Source: Methylobacterium sp. 2A
GTDB lineage: Bacteria > Pseudomonadota > Alphaproteobacteria > Rhizobiales > Beijerinckiaceae
DNA length: 64,000 bases
Direction: 5' to 3'
Assembly: GCF_009806555.1 (NCBI RefSeq)
Contig: NZ_VUOK01000052.1
Coordinates: 91,765 to 155,764, forward strand
The translations under genes were made by a program, and so were the position numbers. Position 1 is the first letter of the stretch; each line of letters opens with the position of its first letter. Below, piece after piece: positions 31,593 through 40,905 of this stretch. The notes beneath the pieces are model-generated. The model did not search any database. It saw only the letters and a program-made list of their open reading frames with translations, and had not been told where the DNA came from.

Positions 31593-32357
31593 TCAGGCGC
31601 CCCGGTCCGCGGCGGCGCAGCTGTGGTCCAGCACATCCTCGGCGCTGGCGCTCGGGGCCCGGTAGGCCAGCAGGATGAAGCCCGGCTCCGGATCGCCCGG
31701 CGGCGTCGCCACCGCCGCGAAGCTCGTCCGGTGCAGGTCCGGCCGGGCGCCCGGCAGGCGGTGCAGGGCCGCGAACGGGTTGAAGCGCTCGGCCTCCGCC
31801 TCCGGCACGCGCAGGGCGAAGTAGCGGTCGCCGGCGAGCGGCACCGGGAAGCGGCTCCAGCTCCGGTGGATCTGGCGGCCATGGGCTTTCAGGGCCGCCA
31901 GGACGCCCGGCCGCAGGCAGTCGAGATGGATGTGGAGCTGGTCCTGGCTGCGGCCCCGGGCCGAGTTGACGGCGAGCCCCACCGCCGCAGGCGACAGCTT
32001 CCCCTTGAACACGTCCGACACGTAGGGCCGCGCCGCGAGCGCCGCCCGCCAGTAGGCGGCCCCGCGCGGGCCCCGCAGGACCGGTGCCTCGAGGCCCGCC
32101 ACCGTGTCGGTGGGCATGATGACGCTGTGGGTCGGCTCCCCCGGCGCACGCAGGACCGCCGTGCCCGGACGCTCCCCGTCGCCCAGATCGACCGAGAGGC
32201 AGGGAAAGGTCCGGTTGGCGAGGCGCTTGGCGAGCACGCAGGTCTTCAGCGCCGCCCAGAGGATGTCGCGGCTTGGATCCGGCGCGGCCGCGAGCGGCGC
32301 GGGGACCACGAGGGCGGCCAGGGTGGTGAGAAGGACGGCGAGCAGCGCGCGGCGCAT
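31593..32357 (-). CDS. cdh: CDP-diacylglycerol diphosphatase
   Basis: A 254-residue exported protein. The N-terminal signal or anchor covers residues about 1-25 (ALLAVLLTTLAALVVPAPLAAAP). The signature SQDQLHIHLDCLRP near residue 145 is the HIT-like active-site motif of Cdh, which splits CDP-diacylglycerol into CMP and phosphatidate. The C-terminus ends with EDVLDHSCAA, also typical. It acts at the periplasmic face of the inner membrane in phospholipid turnover. The length matches E. coli Cdh. It converges with the small P-loop ATPase gene. Confidence 0.88.
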   Translation of the reverse strand: MRRALLAVLLTTLAALVVPAPLAAAPDPSRDILWAALKTCVLAKRLANRTFPCLSVDLGDGERPGTAVLRAPGEPTHSVIMPTDTVAGLEAPVLRGPRGAAYWRAALAARPYVSDVFKGKLSPAAVGLAVNSARGRSQDQLHIHLDCLRPGVLAALKAHGRQIHRSWSRFPVPLAGDRYFALRVPEAEAERFNPFAALHRLPGARPDLHRTSFAAVATPPGDPEPGFILLAYRAPSASAEDVLDHSCAAADRGA

Positions 32358-32495
32358 GGGGGCTTCCGGTGCGGCCAGCGAGGCGGCCCGCGGCCTCGAT
32401 AGCCGAACTGCCGGCGCGCCGGCAAAGCGTCCCGATGTCCTGACGGCGGGCTTGGGAACGGCTATGCCGGCCCGTCCCGAACCCGGAGTCCCGCG

Positions 32496-33500
32496 ATGGC
32501 GCCAGCCCTCACCCCGGAGATCGCCGCCCGCTTCGCGGCGCTCGCCCTCGGCCACGTCACCCGCGAATACCCGAACAAGCCGGGCCATGTCCTGGCAGGG
32601 CCGGAGGATGCGCGCACCCCCGCCGAACTGCATCCGGTCTTCCACGGCAGCTACGATTGGCATTCCTGCGTCCACGCGACCTGGCTGCTCGCCCGCGTGC
32701 TGCGCCTGTTTCCGGAGGGCGCGCAGGCGGGCGCGATCCGCGCGCATTTCGACGCGCAGCTGACCCCCGAAAAGGTTGCCGGGGAATGCGCCTATCTCGG
32801 CCGGCCCAATGCCCGGGGCTTCGAGCGGCCCTACGGCTGGGCGTGGCTCCTGAAGCTCGCCGACGAGCTCGCCCGCCTGGACGAGCGCCGCTGGGCCGAG
32901 GCGCTGGCGCCGCTCGCCAAGATCGTGGTCCGGCGGTTCCGGGATTTCCTGCCGCTGGCCCCCTACCCGGTGCGGGTCGGAACCCATTTCAACACCGCCT
33001 TCGCGCTGCGCTTGGCCGCCGACTACGCCGAAGGCGCGGGCGATGCGGCGCTCCGGGCCCTGCTGCTGCAGAAGGCCGAGCGCTGGTACGGGGCGGACGT
33101 GGAGTGCCCCGCCTGGGGCGAGCCGGGCGGCGACGATTTCCTGTCCTCCGCGCTGATCGAGGCCGAATGCATGCGCCGCCTGCTGCCGCCGGAGCGGTTC
33201 GGCCCCTGGTTCGACCGGTTCCTGCCCGATCTCGCATCGGGCCGGCCCGCGACCCTGTTCCGCCCGGCCGCGGTCACGGATCGCAGCGACGGCAAGATCG
33301 CCCATCTCGACGGGCTGAATCTCAGCCGGGCGTGGTGCTTCCGGGCGCTGGCCGCCGCCCTGCCTCCGGAGGATCCCCGCCGGCCGCTGCTGATCGCGGC
33401 GGCCGAGGTGCATCTGGCGGCGGGGCTGCCGCACGTGGCGGGCGACTATATGGGCGAGCACTGGCTGGCGACCTTCGCGCTGCTCGCCCTGGAAGCGTGA
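32496..33500 (+). CDS. DUF2891 family protein
   Basis: A 334-residue protein matching the uncharacterised DUF2891 family by its length and conserved blocks. These are REYPNKPGHVL near the start, HPVFHGSYDWHSCVHATWLL near residue 50, GECAYLGRP, RPYGWAWLLKLA, YPVRVGTHFNTAF and CPAWGEPGGDDFLSS, and near the end ARSWC-like LSRAWCFRALA and HWLATFALLAL. The repeated His/Trp/Asp-containing helices suggest an (alpha/alpha) barrel, as in glycan-active enzymes, but activity is unknown. There is no signal peptide. It is apparently monocistronic, followed by a small RNA candidate on the other strand. Confidence 0.85.
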   Translation: MAPALTPEIAARFAALALGHVTREYPNKPGHVLAGPEDARTPAELHPVFHGSYDWHSCVHATWLLARVLRLFPEGAQAGAIRAHFDAQLTPEKVAGECAYLGRPNARGFERPYGWAWLLKLADELARLDERRWAEALAPLAKIVVRRFRDFLPLAPYPVRVGTHFNTAFALRLAADYAEGAGDAALRALLLQKAERWYGADVECPAWGEPGGDDFLSSALIEAECMRRLLPPERFGPWFDRFLPDLASGRPATLFRPAAVTDRSDGKIAHLDGLNLSRAWCFRALAAALPPEDPRRPLLIAAAEVHLAAGLPHVAGDYMGEHWLATFALLALEA

Positions 33501-33581
33501 GGCAGCTCCTCATGGCGGCCGGCAAACGATGAAAGGGTCCTGAGAACGTCCCGTCGCGGGCTGCCTTGATCCTCCTTGGGC

Positions 33582-33609
33582 AAAAAAAGACCGCCCTCAA
33601 GGAGCGGTC
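33582..33609 (-). terminator. intrinsic terminator of small RNA copy 1
   Basis: On the minus strand GACCGC and GCGGTC (33604-33609 and 33589-33594) form the stem, followed by seven T (33588-33582). It ends the small RNA and is well placed to act on nothing else, since the neighbouring histidine kinase gene stops at 33826 and is read in the same direction about 150 bases upstream. Confidence 0.7.
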
Positions 33610-33674
33610 CGAAGTCTAGGGAGGAAACGCCCACGAGGGGCAGCAGCGCGACGACGCCATCGTCGTGCTGCACT
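33582..33674 (-). ncRNA. candidate trans-acting small RNA, copy 1 (anti-Shine-Dalgarno loop)
   Basis: Read on the minus strand, the element has a 5' hairpin (GCAGCACGACGA / TCGTCGCGCTGC around a TGGCG loop), a short hairpin GCCC-N5-GGGC, the single-stranded segment GTTTCCTCCCTAGACTTCGG, and a terminator hairpin with T7. A second copy at 52174-52270 has the same layout with compensating base changes in the first hairpin and the terminator stem, and an identical single-stranded segment. The UUUCCUCCC loop could pair with ribosome-binding sites. The layout resembles multicopy alphaproteobacterial sRNA families such as alpha-r14/cuckoo or MmgR/suhB; which one I cannot say. Confidence 0.65.
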
Positions 33675-33825
33675 GCGTCAACCCGAGAGGGGCGAGGTTG
33701 TTCCGGCTCGGGCTTCTTGAGGTTCGGGGCTTGATTGGCGGGGGCTCACCGATCCGTGGCCCGACCCTGTCCCGGGCGCCTGCCGCGCGCTCAACCCAGG
33801 ACACCGCCGCCCCGGTCGCGGGCCG

Positions 33826-36657
33826 TCACTCCTGCGCCGCACCTTCCACGGGGAGGCGGCGCAGCGCCCGTGGTGGGCCGCGCCGCTTGGCCGCCTCGTA
33901 CAGCACCTGGGCGAGTTGCGCGGCCGAGTAGGGCTTGCGCACGAGTGCGAAGCCGTGGGCGTCGTCCTTGGCGAGCACGTGGCTGTAACCCGAGGTCAGC
34001 ACCACCGGCAGGTCGGGCCGCGTGGTCTGCAATTGCCGGGCGAGCGCGAAGCCGCCCATGCCGGGCATCACCACGTCCGAGAACACCACGTCGAAGCGGT
34101 CCGGCGTGCTGTCGAGTTCGGCGAGCGCCTCCTCGGCGGATTTCGTCCAGACCGGGGCGTGGCCCAGATCCTCCAGGATCTGGGTGCAGAAGCGGCCGAC
34201 CCCGAGATTGTCCTCCACCACGAGGATGCACAGGCCCCGCTGCGGCTCCGTCTCCGGCTGCGCATCGCGGCCGGTCTCGGCCGCCGCCGCGGGGGCCGCG
34301 ACCTGCGGCAGGTAGAGAGTGAAGGTGGTCCCGCCCCCAAGCGCGCTCGCCACGTCGATGTCGCCGCCCGATTGCTTGGCGAAGCCGATCACCTGGGACA
34401 GGCCGAGCCCGGTCCCCTTGCCGACCTCCTTGGTGGTGAAGAACGGCTCGAAGATCCGCCCGAGATCCGGGGCCGGGATGCCGGCGCCCGTATCGGAGAC
34501 CCGCACGGCCACGAACGGCCCCCGCGCGCCGGCATGCCCGCGGATCGGCGGCATCGGGCAATCGCCGTCGAGGCGCAGGGTCAGGCCGCCTTCCCCGTCC
34601 ATCGCGTCCCGGGCGTTGACCGCCATGTTGATCAGCGCGGTCTCGAACTGGCTCTCGTCGGCGCGCACGTAGCGGGGCGTGTCCGGCAGGTCGATGGTGA
34701 CGCGGATCCGCGCGCCGGTCACCGAATCGAGCATGTCGGCGATGCTGCGCAGCCGGGCGCAGATGTCGAAGACCTGGGGCTTCAGCGCCTGCCGTCGGGC
34801 GAAGGCGAGGAGCTGGCCGGTGAGCTTGGCGGCCCGGTCGACCGTGTCGGAGACCGCATCGAGGTAGCGCCGCCGCCGCTCCTCAGCCAGCTCGGGCCGG
34901 CGCAGGAACTCCACGGAGGAGCGGATGATCGTCAGCAGGTTGTTGAAGTCGTGCGCCACGCCGCCGGTGAGCTGGCCGATCGCCTCCAGCTTCTGCGACT
35001 GCCGCAACGCCTCCTCGGCCTGGCGCTGCTCGGTGATGTCGCGGCCGAATCCGTAGAACAGCCCGTCCTCCGGGACGACCGTCCAGAGCACGCGCCGCCG
35101 GTCCCCGGAATGGGTCACGCAGGCGAGTTCCACGTCCTCGACCCGCCGGTCCTCGCAGAGCGGCCGCAGGGCGGCCCGCGCGGCCTCGCGCTCCGGCTCC
35201 GCGATGAAATCCAGGGCGGCCCGGCCCAGGGTCTCCGCCTCGGACCAGCCGAGCGCCCGGCTCCAGGAGGGGTTCACCGACTGGACCCGCCCGTCGCGAT
35301 CCGAGACGAGCTTCAGCACCGGCGAGAGCGTCCAGACCCGGTCGCGGTCCCGGGTCTGCTGGGCGACCTGCGCCTCCAGGCGCTCCGCCCGGGATTGGAG
35401 GAGTTCCTCGATCCGCTTCCGCTCGGAGATGTCGTGCGCGAAGACGTAGAACCCATCGACCTGCCCGTCCGGCCCGCGCCGCGGGAGGTAGCGCGTGTCG
35501 GCGGTGCGGCTCTCGCCGTCCGGGAAGGTCCAGGCCCATTCGTGCCGGATCTCCTGGCCCGCGAGCGCCCGCGCGATGGCGGCGCGCCGGGCCTCGAAGG
35601 CCTCGGGGCCGAGGAGGTCGACCACGGTTCGCCCCACGACGTCGGCGGCCGACAGGCCGGTCCAGGTCTCGTAGGCCGCGTTGGCGAACTGGTAGACGAG
35701 GTTGCGATCGATGAAGGCGATCAGCACCGGCATCGCGTCCGCGACGAGGCGCAGTTCGGCCTCCCGCGCCTGCAGCACCATCTCGCTCCGGCGGCGCTCG
35801 GTGATGTCGTTGAACAGGATCGCGACGCGGTTCCGCAGCGGCCCGTCGACCCGGTAGGCATGCACGTCGTACCAGCGGCCGAGGCCGGCGGCCTGCTGCT
35901 CGAACCGGACCGGCTCCCCGGTGAGGGCGACCTGGCCGTAGAGGTCGAACCAGTGCTGCTCGTGGCCGGGCACGAGCTCCCGCATCGTGCGGCCGACCAC
36001 GCCGGCCAGGCCGGTCTGTTGCTCGAAGGCGGGGTTGACCTCGAGGAAGCGGTAATCGACCGCCCGGCTGTCCGCGCCGAAGATCAACTCCACGATGCAG
36101 AAGCCGGCATTGATGAAGGCGAACAGCGAGCGGTGGCGCTCCTCGGTGCGGCGCAGGGCGGCCTCGGCGCAGCGGGACTCCAGCTGCGTCATCACCGCCC
36201 GGGCGAGCGCCTTCAGGACGAAGACCTGCTGGTCGGTCAGGATGCGCGGCTCCCGGTCGAGCACGCAGAGGGTACCGATCACCCAGCCGTCGGGCGTCAC
36301 CAGGGCGACGCCCGCGTAGAAGCGCAGATGCGGCTCCCCGGTGACGAGGACATTGCCGGCGGTATCCGGCTCCGCCGTCAGGTCCGGCAGGATCAGGATG
36401 CCGTCCGCGCGCATCGCCTCGGTGCAGAAGCCGAAGGCGAGCGGCATCGCCTGCTGCGCGTGGCCTACCGCGGCCTTGATCCATTGCCGGTCGGCGTCGA
36501 TGAAGTTGATATGCGCCATCGGTGTGCCGCAGGCCAGGGCGGCCATCTCGGCGATCTCGTCGAACGCCCGTTCCGGGGGCGTGTCGAGAATCGCGTAGGC
36601 TCGCAGGGCCGCGAGGCGCTGGGGATGCTGGGGCTCGAAACCCGACGGGCGGGGCAT
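33826..36657 (-). CDS. hybrid sensor histidine kinase (GAF-PAS-PAS-PAS-HK-REC)
   Basis: A 943-residue cytoplasmic protein. A GAF domain lies at about 10-165, three PAS domains at about 180-300, 305-430 and 445-560 (each followed by a DITE/DISE-type PAC end), then HisKA with the phospho-acceptor His in GGVAHDFNNLL near 585. The HATPase domain has N-box NMAVNARDAM and G-boxes DTGAGIP and GKGTGLGLS. The C-terminal receiver at about 815-930 has the acceptor Asp in VFSDVVMPGMGG and Lys in LVRKPYS. With no membrane segment it senses an internal cue such as redox state, light or a ligand via GAF/PAS. ATG 36657 is used; ATG 36720 is possible. No response regulator is adjacent. Confidence 0.9.
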   Translation of the reverse strand: MPRPSGFEPQHPQRLAALRAYAILDTPPERAFDEIAEMAALACGTPMAHINFIDADRQWIKAAVGHAQQAMPLAFGFCTEAMRADGILILPDLTAEPDTAGNVLVTGEPHLRFYAGVALVTPDGWVIGTLCVLDREPRILTDQQVFVLKALARAVMTQLESRCAEAALRRTEERHRSLFAFINAGFCIVELIFGADSRAVDYRFLEVNPAFEQQTGLAGVVGRTMRELVPGHEQHWFDLYGQVALTGEPVRFEQQAAGLGRWYDVHAYRVDGPLRNRVAILFNDITERRRSEMVLQAREAELRLVADAMPVLIAFIDRNLVYQFANAAYETWTGLSAADVVGRTVVDLLGPEAFEARRAAIARALAGQEIRHEWAWTFPDGESRTADTRYLPRRGPDGQVDGFYVFAHDISERKRIEELLQSRAERLEAQVAQQTRDRDRVWTLSPVLKLVSDRDGRVQSVNPSWSRALGWSEAETLGRAALDFIAEPEREAARAALRPLCEDRRVEDVELACVTHSGDRRRVLWTVVPEDGLFYGFGRDITEQRQAEEALRQSQKLEAIGQLTGGVAHDFNNLLTIIRSSVEFLRRPELAEERRRRYLDAVSDTVDRAAKLTGQLLAFARRQALKPQVFDICARLRSIADMLDSVTGARIRVTIDLPDTPRYVRADESQFETALINMAVNARDAMDGEGGLTLRLDGDCPMPPIRGHAGARGPFVAVRVSDTGAGIPAPDLGRIFEPFFTTKEVGKGTGLGLSQVIGFAKQSGGDIDVASALGGGTTFTLYLPQVAAPAAAAETGRDAQPETEPQRGLCILVVEDNLGVGRFCTQILEDLGHAPVWTKSAEEALAELDSTPDRFDVVFSDVVMPGMGGFALARQLQTTRPDLPVVLTSGYSHVLAKDDAHGFALVRKPYSAAQLAQVLYEAAKRRGPPRALRRLPVEGAAQE

Positions 36658-37095
36658 TGTCTGGGTCCGCGACACGGAGGCGTCATAGCCTACGCCTTCG
36701 ACCCTCCCAAGTGAGTCCATGCAACGCAGCTCCGGCAATAAGACCAACAAAGGGTTTGCGCGGGGGGAAGCTCCTGAACGCGCAGGGCGGATCCCGCCCG
36801 GCCTTCATCCCTGCGCGGGTTCTGCGAATCGCCGCGCCCCCCGCGGCGCGGCGGATTGCTATCTTGAGTTGCAGATATGACTCTTACGGTTACGGGAGGG
36901 GGGAACGGGCCGCCCTGATCGCTCCCGCGTTCCCGCCCGCGGTAACATTTCCGTGTTCCGGGGGCTGCCCGACCGGGCGGCGCGTACCCGGCAACCGGAC
37001 CGGCACGGTGCGCCGCTGTGGATGGGATTGTCGCGTCCGGGAGCCCCTGCGGCCCGTGCCGCGTTGGCGGGGCTGGGATATGGATCCGGACCGAG
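36658..37095. other. intergenic divergent region
   Basis: 438 bases between the histidine kinase and the Mfd-like gene. The stretch near 36855-36900 is less GC-rich and may hold a promoter. A GC-rich palindromic patch (CGCCGCGCCCCCCGCGGCGCGGCG) lies at 36829-36852. No gene was found. Confidence 0.35.
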
Positions 37096-40000
37096 ATGGC
37101 CAATCGCAGGTTGAAGTCGCGCGTGCAGCCCGGCGGTGAGGACGCGCCGCTGATGCCCACGGGGGCCCTCGCTGTGGCGCTCCTCGGCTACGACGCGGGG
37201 ACCGCGCCCCTCGTCCACGTCGCCCGGGACGGCCGCCGCCTGGAGGAGCTCGCCGCGACCCTGCGGGCGCTCGACCCCGAGGCCCGGGTCGCGATCTTCC
37301 CCGAATGGGATTGCCTGCCCTTCGACCACGCCTCGCCGTCCCGGGCCACCATGGGCGCCCGGGCCGCCGTGATGCGCTGGCTGACCGACCGGGACGCGCT
37401 GCCCGATTTCGTGCTGACCACCGCCCCGGCCCTGATCCAGCGTGTGCCCCCGCCGGAGACCTGGGCTACGGCCCGGGTGACGCTCCGGGTCGGCGACCCC
37501 CTCGACGTCGCGGCCGCGACCGCCGACCTCAAGCGCCTCGGCTACATCCTCGACGAGCGGGTCGACGAGCCCGGCGAGATCGCGGTGCGCGGACGGACCG
37601 TGGAGGTCTTCCCCGCGGCGGCGCCCCGCCCCTGCCGGATCGAGCACATGGAGGGCCGCGTCGCCGCGATCCGCTCCTACGACCCGATCTCGCAGCGCTC
37701 GGTCGCCGAGGCGGACGAACTCGTGATCGATCCCGCCACCGAGATCATCCTGGAGCCGGGCTCCGGCCAGAGCTTCGAGCCCTTCACCGGCCAGGAGCAC
37801 CGGCTGGAGCGCTACTACCCGCGCCTCGTGACCCTGCTCGATTACGTGCCCGAGGCGCGCCTCGTGATCGAGGACGGTACCCAGGCCCGGATCGACGCCG
37901 TGTTCGAGCAGATGGCGGAGGCGCGGGGCCGGCTCGGCGCCCGCGACGGTCGGGGGCAGGCCGAGGCCGGCCTCTATCTGACGCCGCAGGCGTGGCGTGA
38001 CATCGTGGCGGCCCATGATCGGATCGCCGCCACCGAGGAGGCCGGGGACTCGCTGGCGCTGCCCTCCTTCGCCCGCGAGCGCCGGCCGGGCACCGCCTTC
38101 GCCAAGCTGCTGCGCGAGCGGCTGAAGGCCGGCGACGTGATCGTCCTGGCCGGCGGCCGCCAGCCGCTGCGGCGGCTCGTGCGCCAGGCCGGCAGGATCG
38201 CCGAGCGCCCGATCCGGCTGATCGACGCCTGGGCGGATGTCGCCGCTTCCGCCCCGGGGGACGTCCTCGCCCTGGAGGCGCCCCTCGGGGCCGGGTTCCG
38301 GGTGCCCGACGAGGGCGCGACCGTCATCGCCGCCGCGGACCTGTTCGGGCCGGATGCCGCGGTGGCGGGGGGCACCCGGGCGATCCTGCCGATGGGCGAG
38401 GTCGACCTGCGCCCGGGCGACGTCGCGGTCGACCGCGATCACGGCCTGTGCGTGTTCGAGGGGCTGGAGCCGGTGGCCACGCAGGGCGCTGACCCCTCCG
38501 AGGCCCTGCGCCTGCGCTTTGCCGGCGACGCGATCCTGATGGTGCCGGTCTCCCAGGCGGACCGGATCTGGCGCTACGGCCCGGAGCCCGACGCCGTCAC
38601 CCTCGACAAGCTCGATGGCGGCACCTGGCCCCGCCGCCGCCTGGAGGCCGAGGCCACCATGGCGCGCACCGCCCGGCTCATGCTGGAGGCTGCCCGCGCC
38701 CGCCGGGAGACGGACGCGCCGGTCCTGGCGCCGCCGGCCAGGGAGATGGAGCGCTTCGCCGCCGGCTTCGGCTTCGCGCCGACCCCGGATCAGGCCGGTG
38801 CCATCGACGAATTGATGGCCGATCTCGCCTCCGGCCGGCCGATGGACCGGCTGGTCTGCGGCGATGTCGGCTTCGGCAAGACCGAGGTGGCGCTGCGGGC
38901 GCTCGCGGCCGCGATCTTCTCCGGCAGGCAGGCCGCGCTCATCGCCCCCACCACCGTGCTGGCGCGGCAGCACGCCGAGACCCTGCGCCGCCGTTTCGGC
39001 CGCTTCGGGATCGAGGTCGCGCAGCTCTCCCGTCTCGTGGCGCCGGCCGAGGCCAGGCGCGTCAAGGCCGGGCTGGCCGATGGCTCGATCCGCTTGGTCG
39101 TCGGCACCCATGCGCTCGCCGGCAAGGGCGTCCATTTCGCTGACCTCGCCCTGACGGTGATCGACGAGGAGCAGCGCTTCGGCGCGAAGATGAAGGCCGA
39201 TCTGCGCCGCCTCGCCGAGGGCGGGCACGTGCTGACGCTCACCGCCACGCCGATCCCGCGCACGCTCCAGGCGGCGCTCGTCGGCCTCCAGAGCCTCAGC
39301 GTCCTGGCGACGCCGCCGGCGCTGCGCCAGCCGGTCCGCACCGTGGTGGCGCCCTACGATCCCGAGGCCGTGCGCGAGGCGCTGATCCGCGAGCATCGGC
39401 GCGGCGGCCAGAGCTTCGTGGTCTGCCCGCGGATCGAGGACATCGCCCCCATGGCCGAGCGCCTGCGCGCGCTCGTGCCCGATCTCTCGATCCTGGTGGC
39501 ACACGGGGACCTCAAGCCCTCCGCCATGGACGAGGTGATGGTCCGGTTCGCGGAGGGCGACGGCGACGTGCTGCTGGCCACCGCCATCGTGGAGAGCGGG
39601 CTCGACGTGCCCCGGGCCAACACCATGCTGGTCTGGGAGGCGGCGAAATTCGGGCTGGCGCAGCTCCACCAGCTGCGGGGCCGCGTCGGCCGCGGCCAGC
39701 GGCGCGGCACCGTCCACTTGCTGAGCGACCCGGCCGCGCCCCCGCCGCCGGCCGCGCTCCAGCGCCTGCGCGCCCTGGAGGCGCTCGACCGGCTCGGCGC
39801 CGGCTTTGCGGTCAGCGCCCGGGACCTCGACCTGCGCGGAGCCGGCGACCTCGTCGGCGAGGATCAGGCGGGGCACGCCAAGCTCGTCGGGCTCGGCCTC
39901 TATCAGCACCTGCTGCAGCTGGCGCTGACCGCCGCCAAGGGCGGCCGCGCCGAGGATTGGAGCCCGGAGATCGAGCTCGGGCTGCCGAGCCGGATCCCCG

Positions 40001-40389
40001 AGGATTACGTGCCGGAGCCGGAGATCCGCCTGAGCCTCTACACGCGGCTCCTGCGCCTGCGCGAGGCCGAGGCGATCGACGCCCTGGCCGGGGAGGTGGA
40101 GGACCGGTTCGGCGCGGCCCCCGCCTCGATGCGCGCCCTGTTCGATCTGGCGCGGCTGCGCGCGGCCTGCTGCGAACTGGGCGTCGCGCGTCTCCGGGGC
40201 GGCCCACAGGGCGTCGCGGCTGATCTCAGGCCGGACCGGCCGCTGCCCGCCCTGCCGGTGACGGATGGGGTGATCCTGCGCGAGGGCCGCGTGGTCTGGA
40301 AGCGGCCCTGTCCCGACGCGGACGCCTGCGCGGCGCTGGCGGGCGAACTCTTGGAGCGTGTCCGCACCGCCCGGGAGCGCGCCGGCTGA
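37096..40389 (+). CDS. Mfd-type transcription-repair coupling helicase (divergent copy)
   Basis: A 1097-residue protein with the full Mfd order: a UvrB-like N-terminal module (FPEWDCLPFDHASPS; LTTAPALIQRVPP), a CarD-like RNA-polymerase interaction domain near 435-500 (LRPGDVAVDRDHGLCVFEGL), and RecG-like motor domains. Motor motifs are Walker A GDVGFGKTE near 590, DEEQRFG (motif II), TATPIPRTLQ (motif III) and QLRGRVGRG (motif VI); a C-terminal TRCF domain follows. Mfd removes RNA polymerase stalled at lesions and recruits UvrA. Motif II reads DEEQ where canonical Mfd has DEEH, and it is a little shorter than usual, so it may be a second, specialised paralogue. Two starts are possible (37096 or 37153, the latter with GAGGA upstream). 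Confidence 0.8.
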   Translation: MANRRLKSRVQPGGEDAPLMPTGALAVALLGYDAGTAPLVHVARDGRRLEELAATLRALDPEARVAIFPEWDCLPFDHASPSRATMGARAAVMRWLTDRDALPDFVLTTAPALIQRVPPPETWATARVTLRVGDPLDVAAATADLKRLGYILDERVDEPGEIAVRGRTVEVFPAAAPRPCRIEHMEGRVAAIRSYDPISQRSVAEADELVIDPATEIILEPGSGQSFEPFTGQEHRLERYYPRLVTLLDYVPEARLVIEDGTQARIDAVFEQMAEARGRLGARDGRGQAEAGLYLTPQAWRDIVAAHDRIAATEEAGDSLALPSFARERRPGTAFAKLLRERLKAGDVIVLAGGRQPLRRLVRQAGRIAERPIRLIDAWADVAASAPGDVLALEAPLGAGFRVPDEGATVIAAADLFGPDAAVAGGTRAILPMGEVDLRPGDVAVDRDHGLCVFEGLEPVATQGADPSEALRLRFAGDAILMVPVSQADRIWRYGPEPDAVTLDKLDGGTWPRRRLEAEATMARTARLMLEAARARRETDAPVLAPPAREMERFAAGFGFAPTPDQAGAIDELMADLASGRPMDRLVCGDVGFGKTEVALRALAAAIFSGRQAALIAPTTVLARQHAETLRRRFGRFGIEVAQLSRLVAPAEARRVKAGLADGSIRLVVGTHALAGKGVHFADLALTVIDEEQRFGAKMKADLRRLAEGGHVLTLTATPIPRTLQAALVGLQSLSVLATPPALRQPVRTVVAPYDPEAVREALIREHRRGGQSFVVCPRIEDIAPMAERLRALVPDLSILVAHGDLKPSAMDEVMVRFAEGDGDVLLATAIVESGLDVPRANTMLVWEAAKFGLAQLHQLRGRVGRGQRRGTVHLLSDPAAPPPPAALQRLRALEALDRLGAGFAVSARDLDLRGAGDLVGEDQAGHAKLVGLGLYQHLLQLALTAAKGGRAEDWSPEIELGLPSRIPEDYVPEPEIRLSLYTRLLRLREAEAIDALAGEVEDRFGAAPASMRALFDLARLRAACCELGVARLRGGPQGVAADLRPDRPLPALPVTDGVILREGRVVWKRPCPDADACAALAGELLERVRTARERAG

Positions 40390-40463
40390 GCCTGTCGGAA
40401 CTTGCGCCCGGCGCTTCAAAGGGTCACAGCCTGTCGATCAGAAACTGCGAACGGGAGCGCCAC

Positions 40464-40898
40464 ATGCACGTCACGATTGAGCAGGCCGAAAAGGCCATTG
40501 CCGCCGCCCGGGCGAAGGCGATCGAGCTCGGCACCCAGATGTGCATCGCGGTGGTGGATTCCGGCGGCAACTTGAAGGCGTTCCACCGCATGGACGACGC
40601 CTGGGTCGGTTCCATCGACATCGCCCACAAGAAGGCCAAGACATCGGTGTTCTTCGGCATGATGACCGGCCAGATCGGCCAGCTGTCGCAGCCCGGCGGT
40701 CCGCTCTACGGCATCGAGCACTCGAACGACGGGCTGATCACCTTTCCGGGCGGCATTCCGATCGTCGATGCCGATGGCGTGATGTCGGGCGCCATCGGCG
40801 TCAGCGGCTCCACGGTGGAGAACGACCACACGGTCGCGGAGGCCGGCGCCAAGGCCATCGGTCGGACCGAACTGCCGGCCCATCCCTGGCGAACGTAA
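40464..40898 (+). CDS. GlcG/HbpS family protein
   Basis: A 144-residue single-domain protein. The family pattern is clear: N-terminal TIEQAEKAIAAARAKAIELG, a CIAVVDSGGNLKAFHRMDDAW strand-loop, KKAKTSVFF, a Gly/Pro-rich loop (GGIPIVDADGVM) and GAIGVSGSTVENDHTVAEAGA. Members such as HbpS bind haem and GlcG lies in glycolate operons, but most are uncharacterised. GGGAG lies upstream of the ATG. There is no signal peptide, so it is cytoplasmic. It is probably monocistronic, 75 bases after the Mfd-like gene. Confidence 0.85.
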   Translation: MHVTIEQAEKAIAAARAKAIELGTQMCIAVVDSGGNLKAFHRMDDAWVGSIDIAHKKAKTSVFFGMMTGQIGQLSQPGGPLYGIEHSNDGLITFPGGIPIVDADGVMSGAIGVSGSTVENDHTVAEAGAKAIGRTELPAHPWRT

Positions 40899-40905
40899 CG
40901 GGCGG

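Noticed and set aside
33446..33673. Similar peptide frames in both small RNA copies (both contain GVSSLDFGPLL)
   Set aside because: The frame similarity follows from the conserved RNA segment. There is no shared start codon or ribosome site, the frames run through the terminator, and base changes compensate in stems, which favours RNA.
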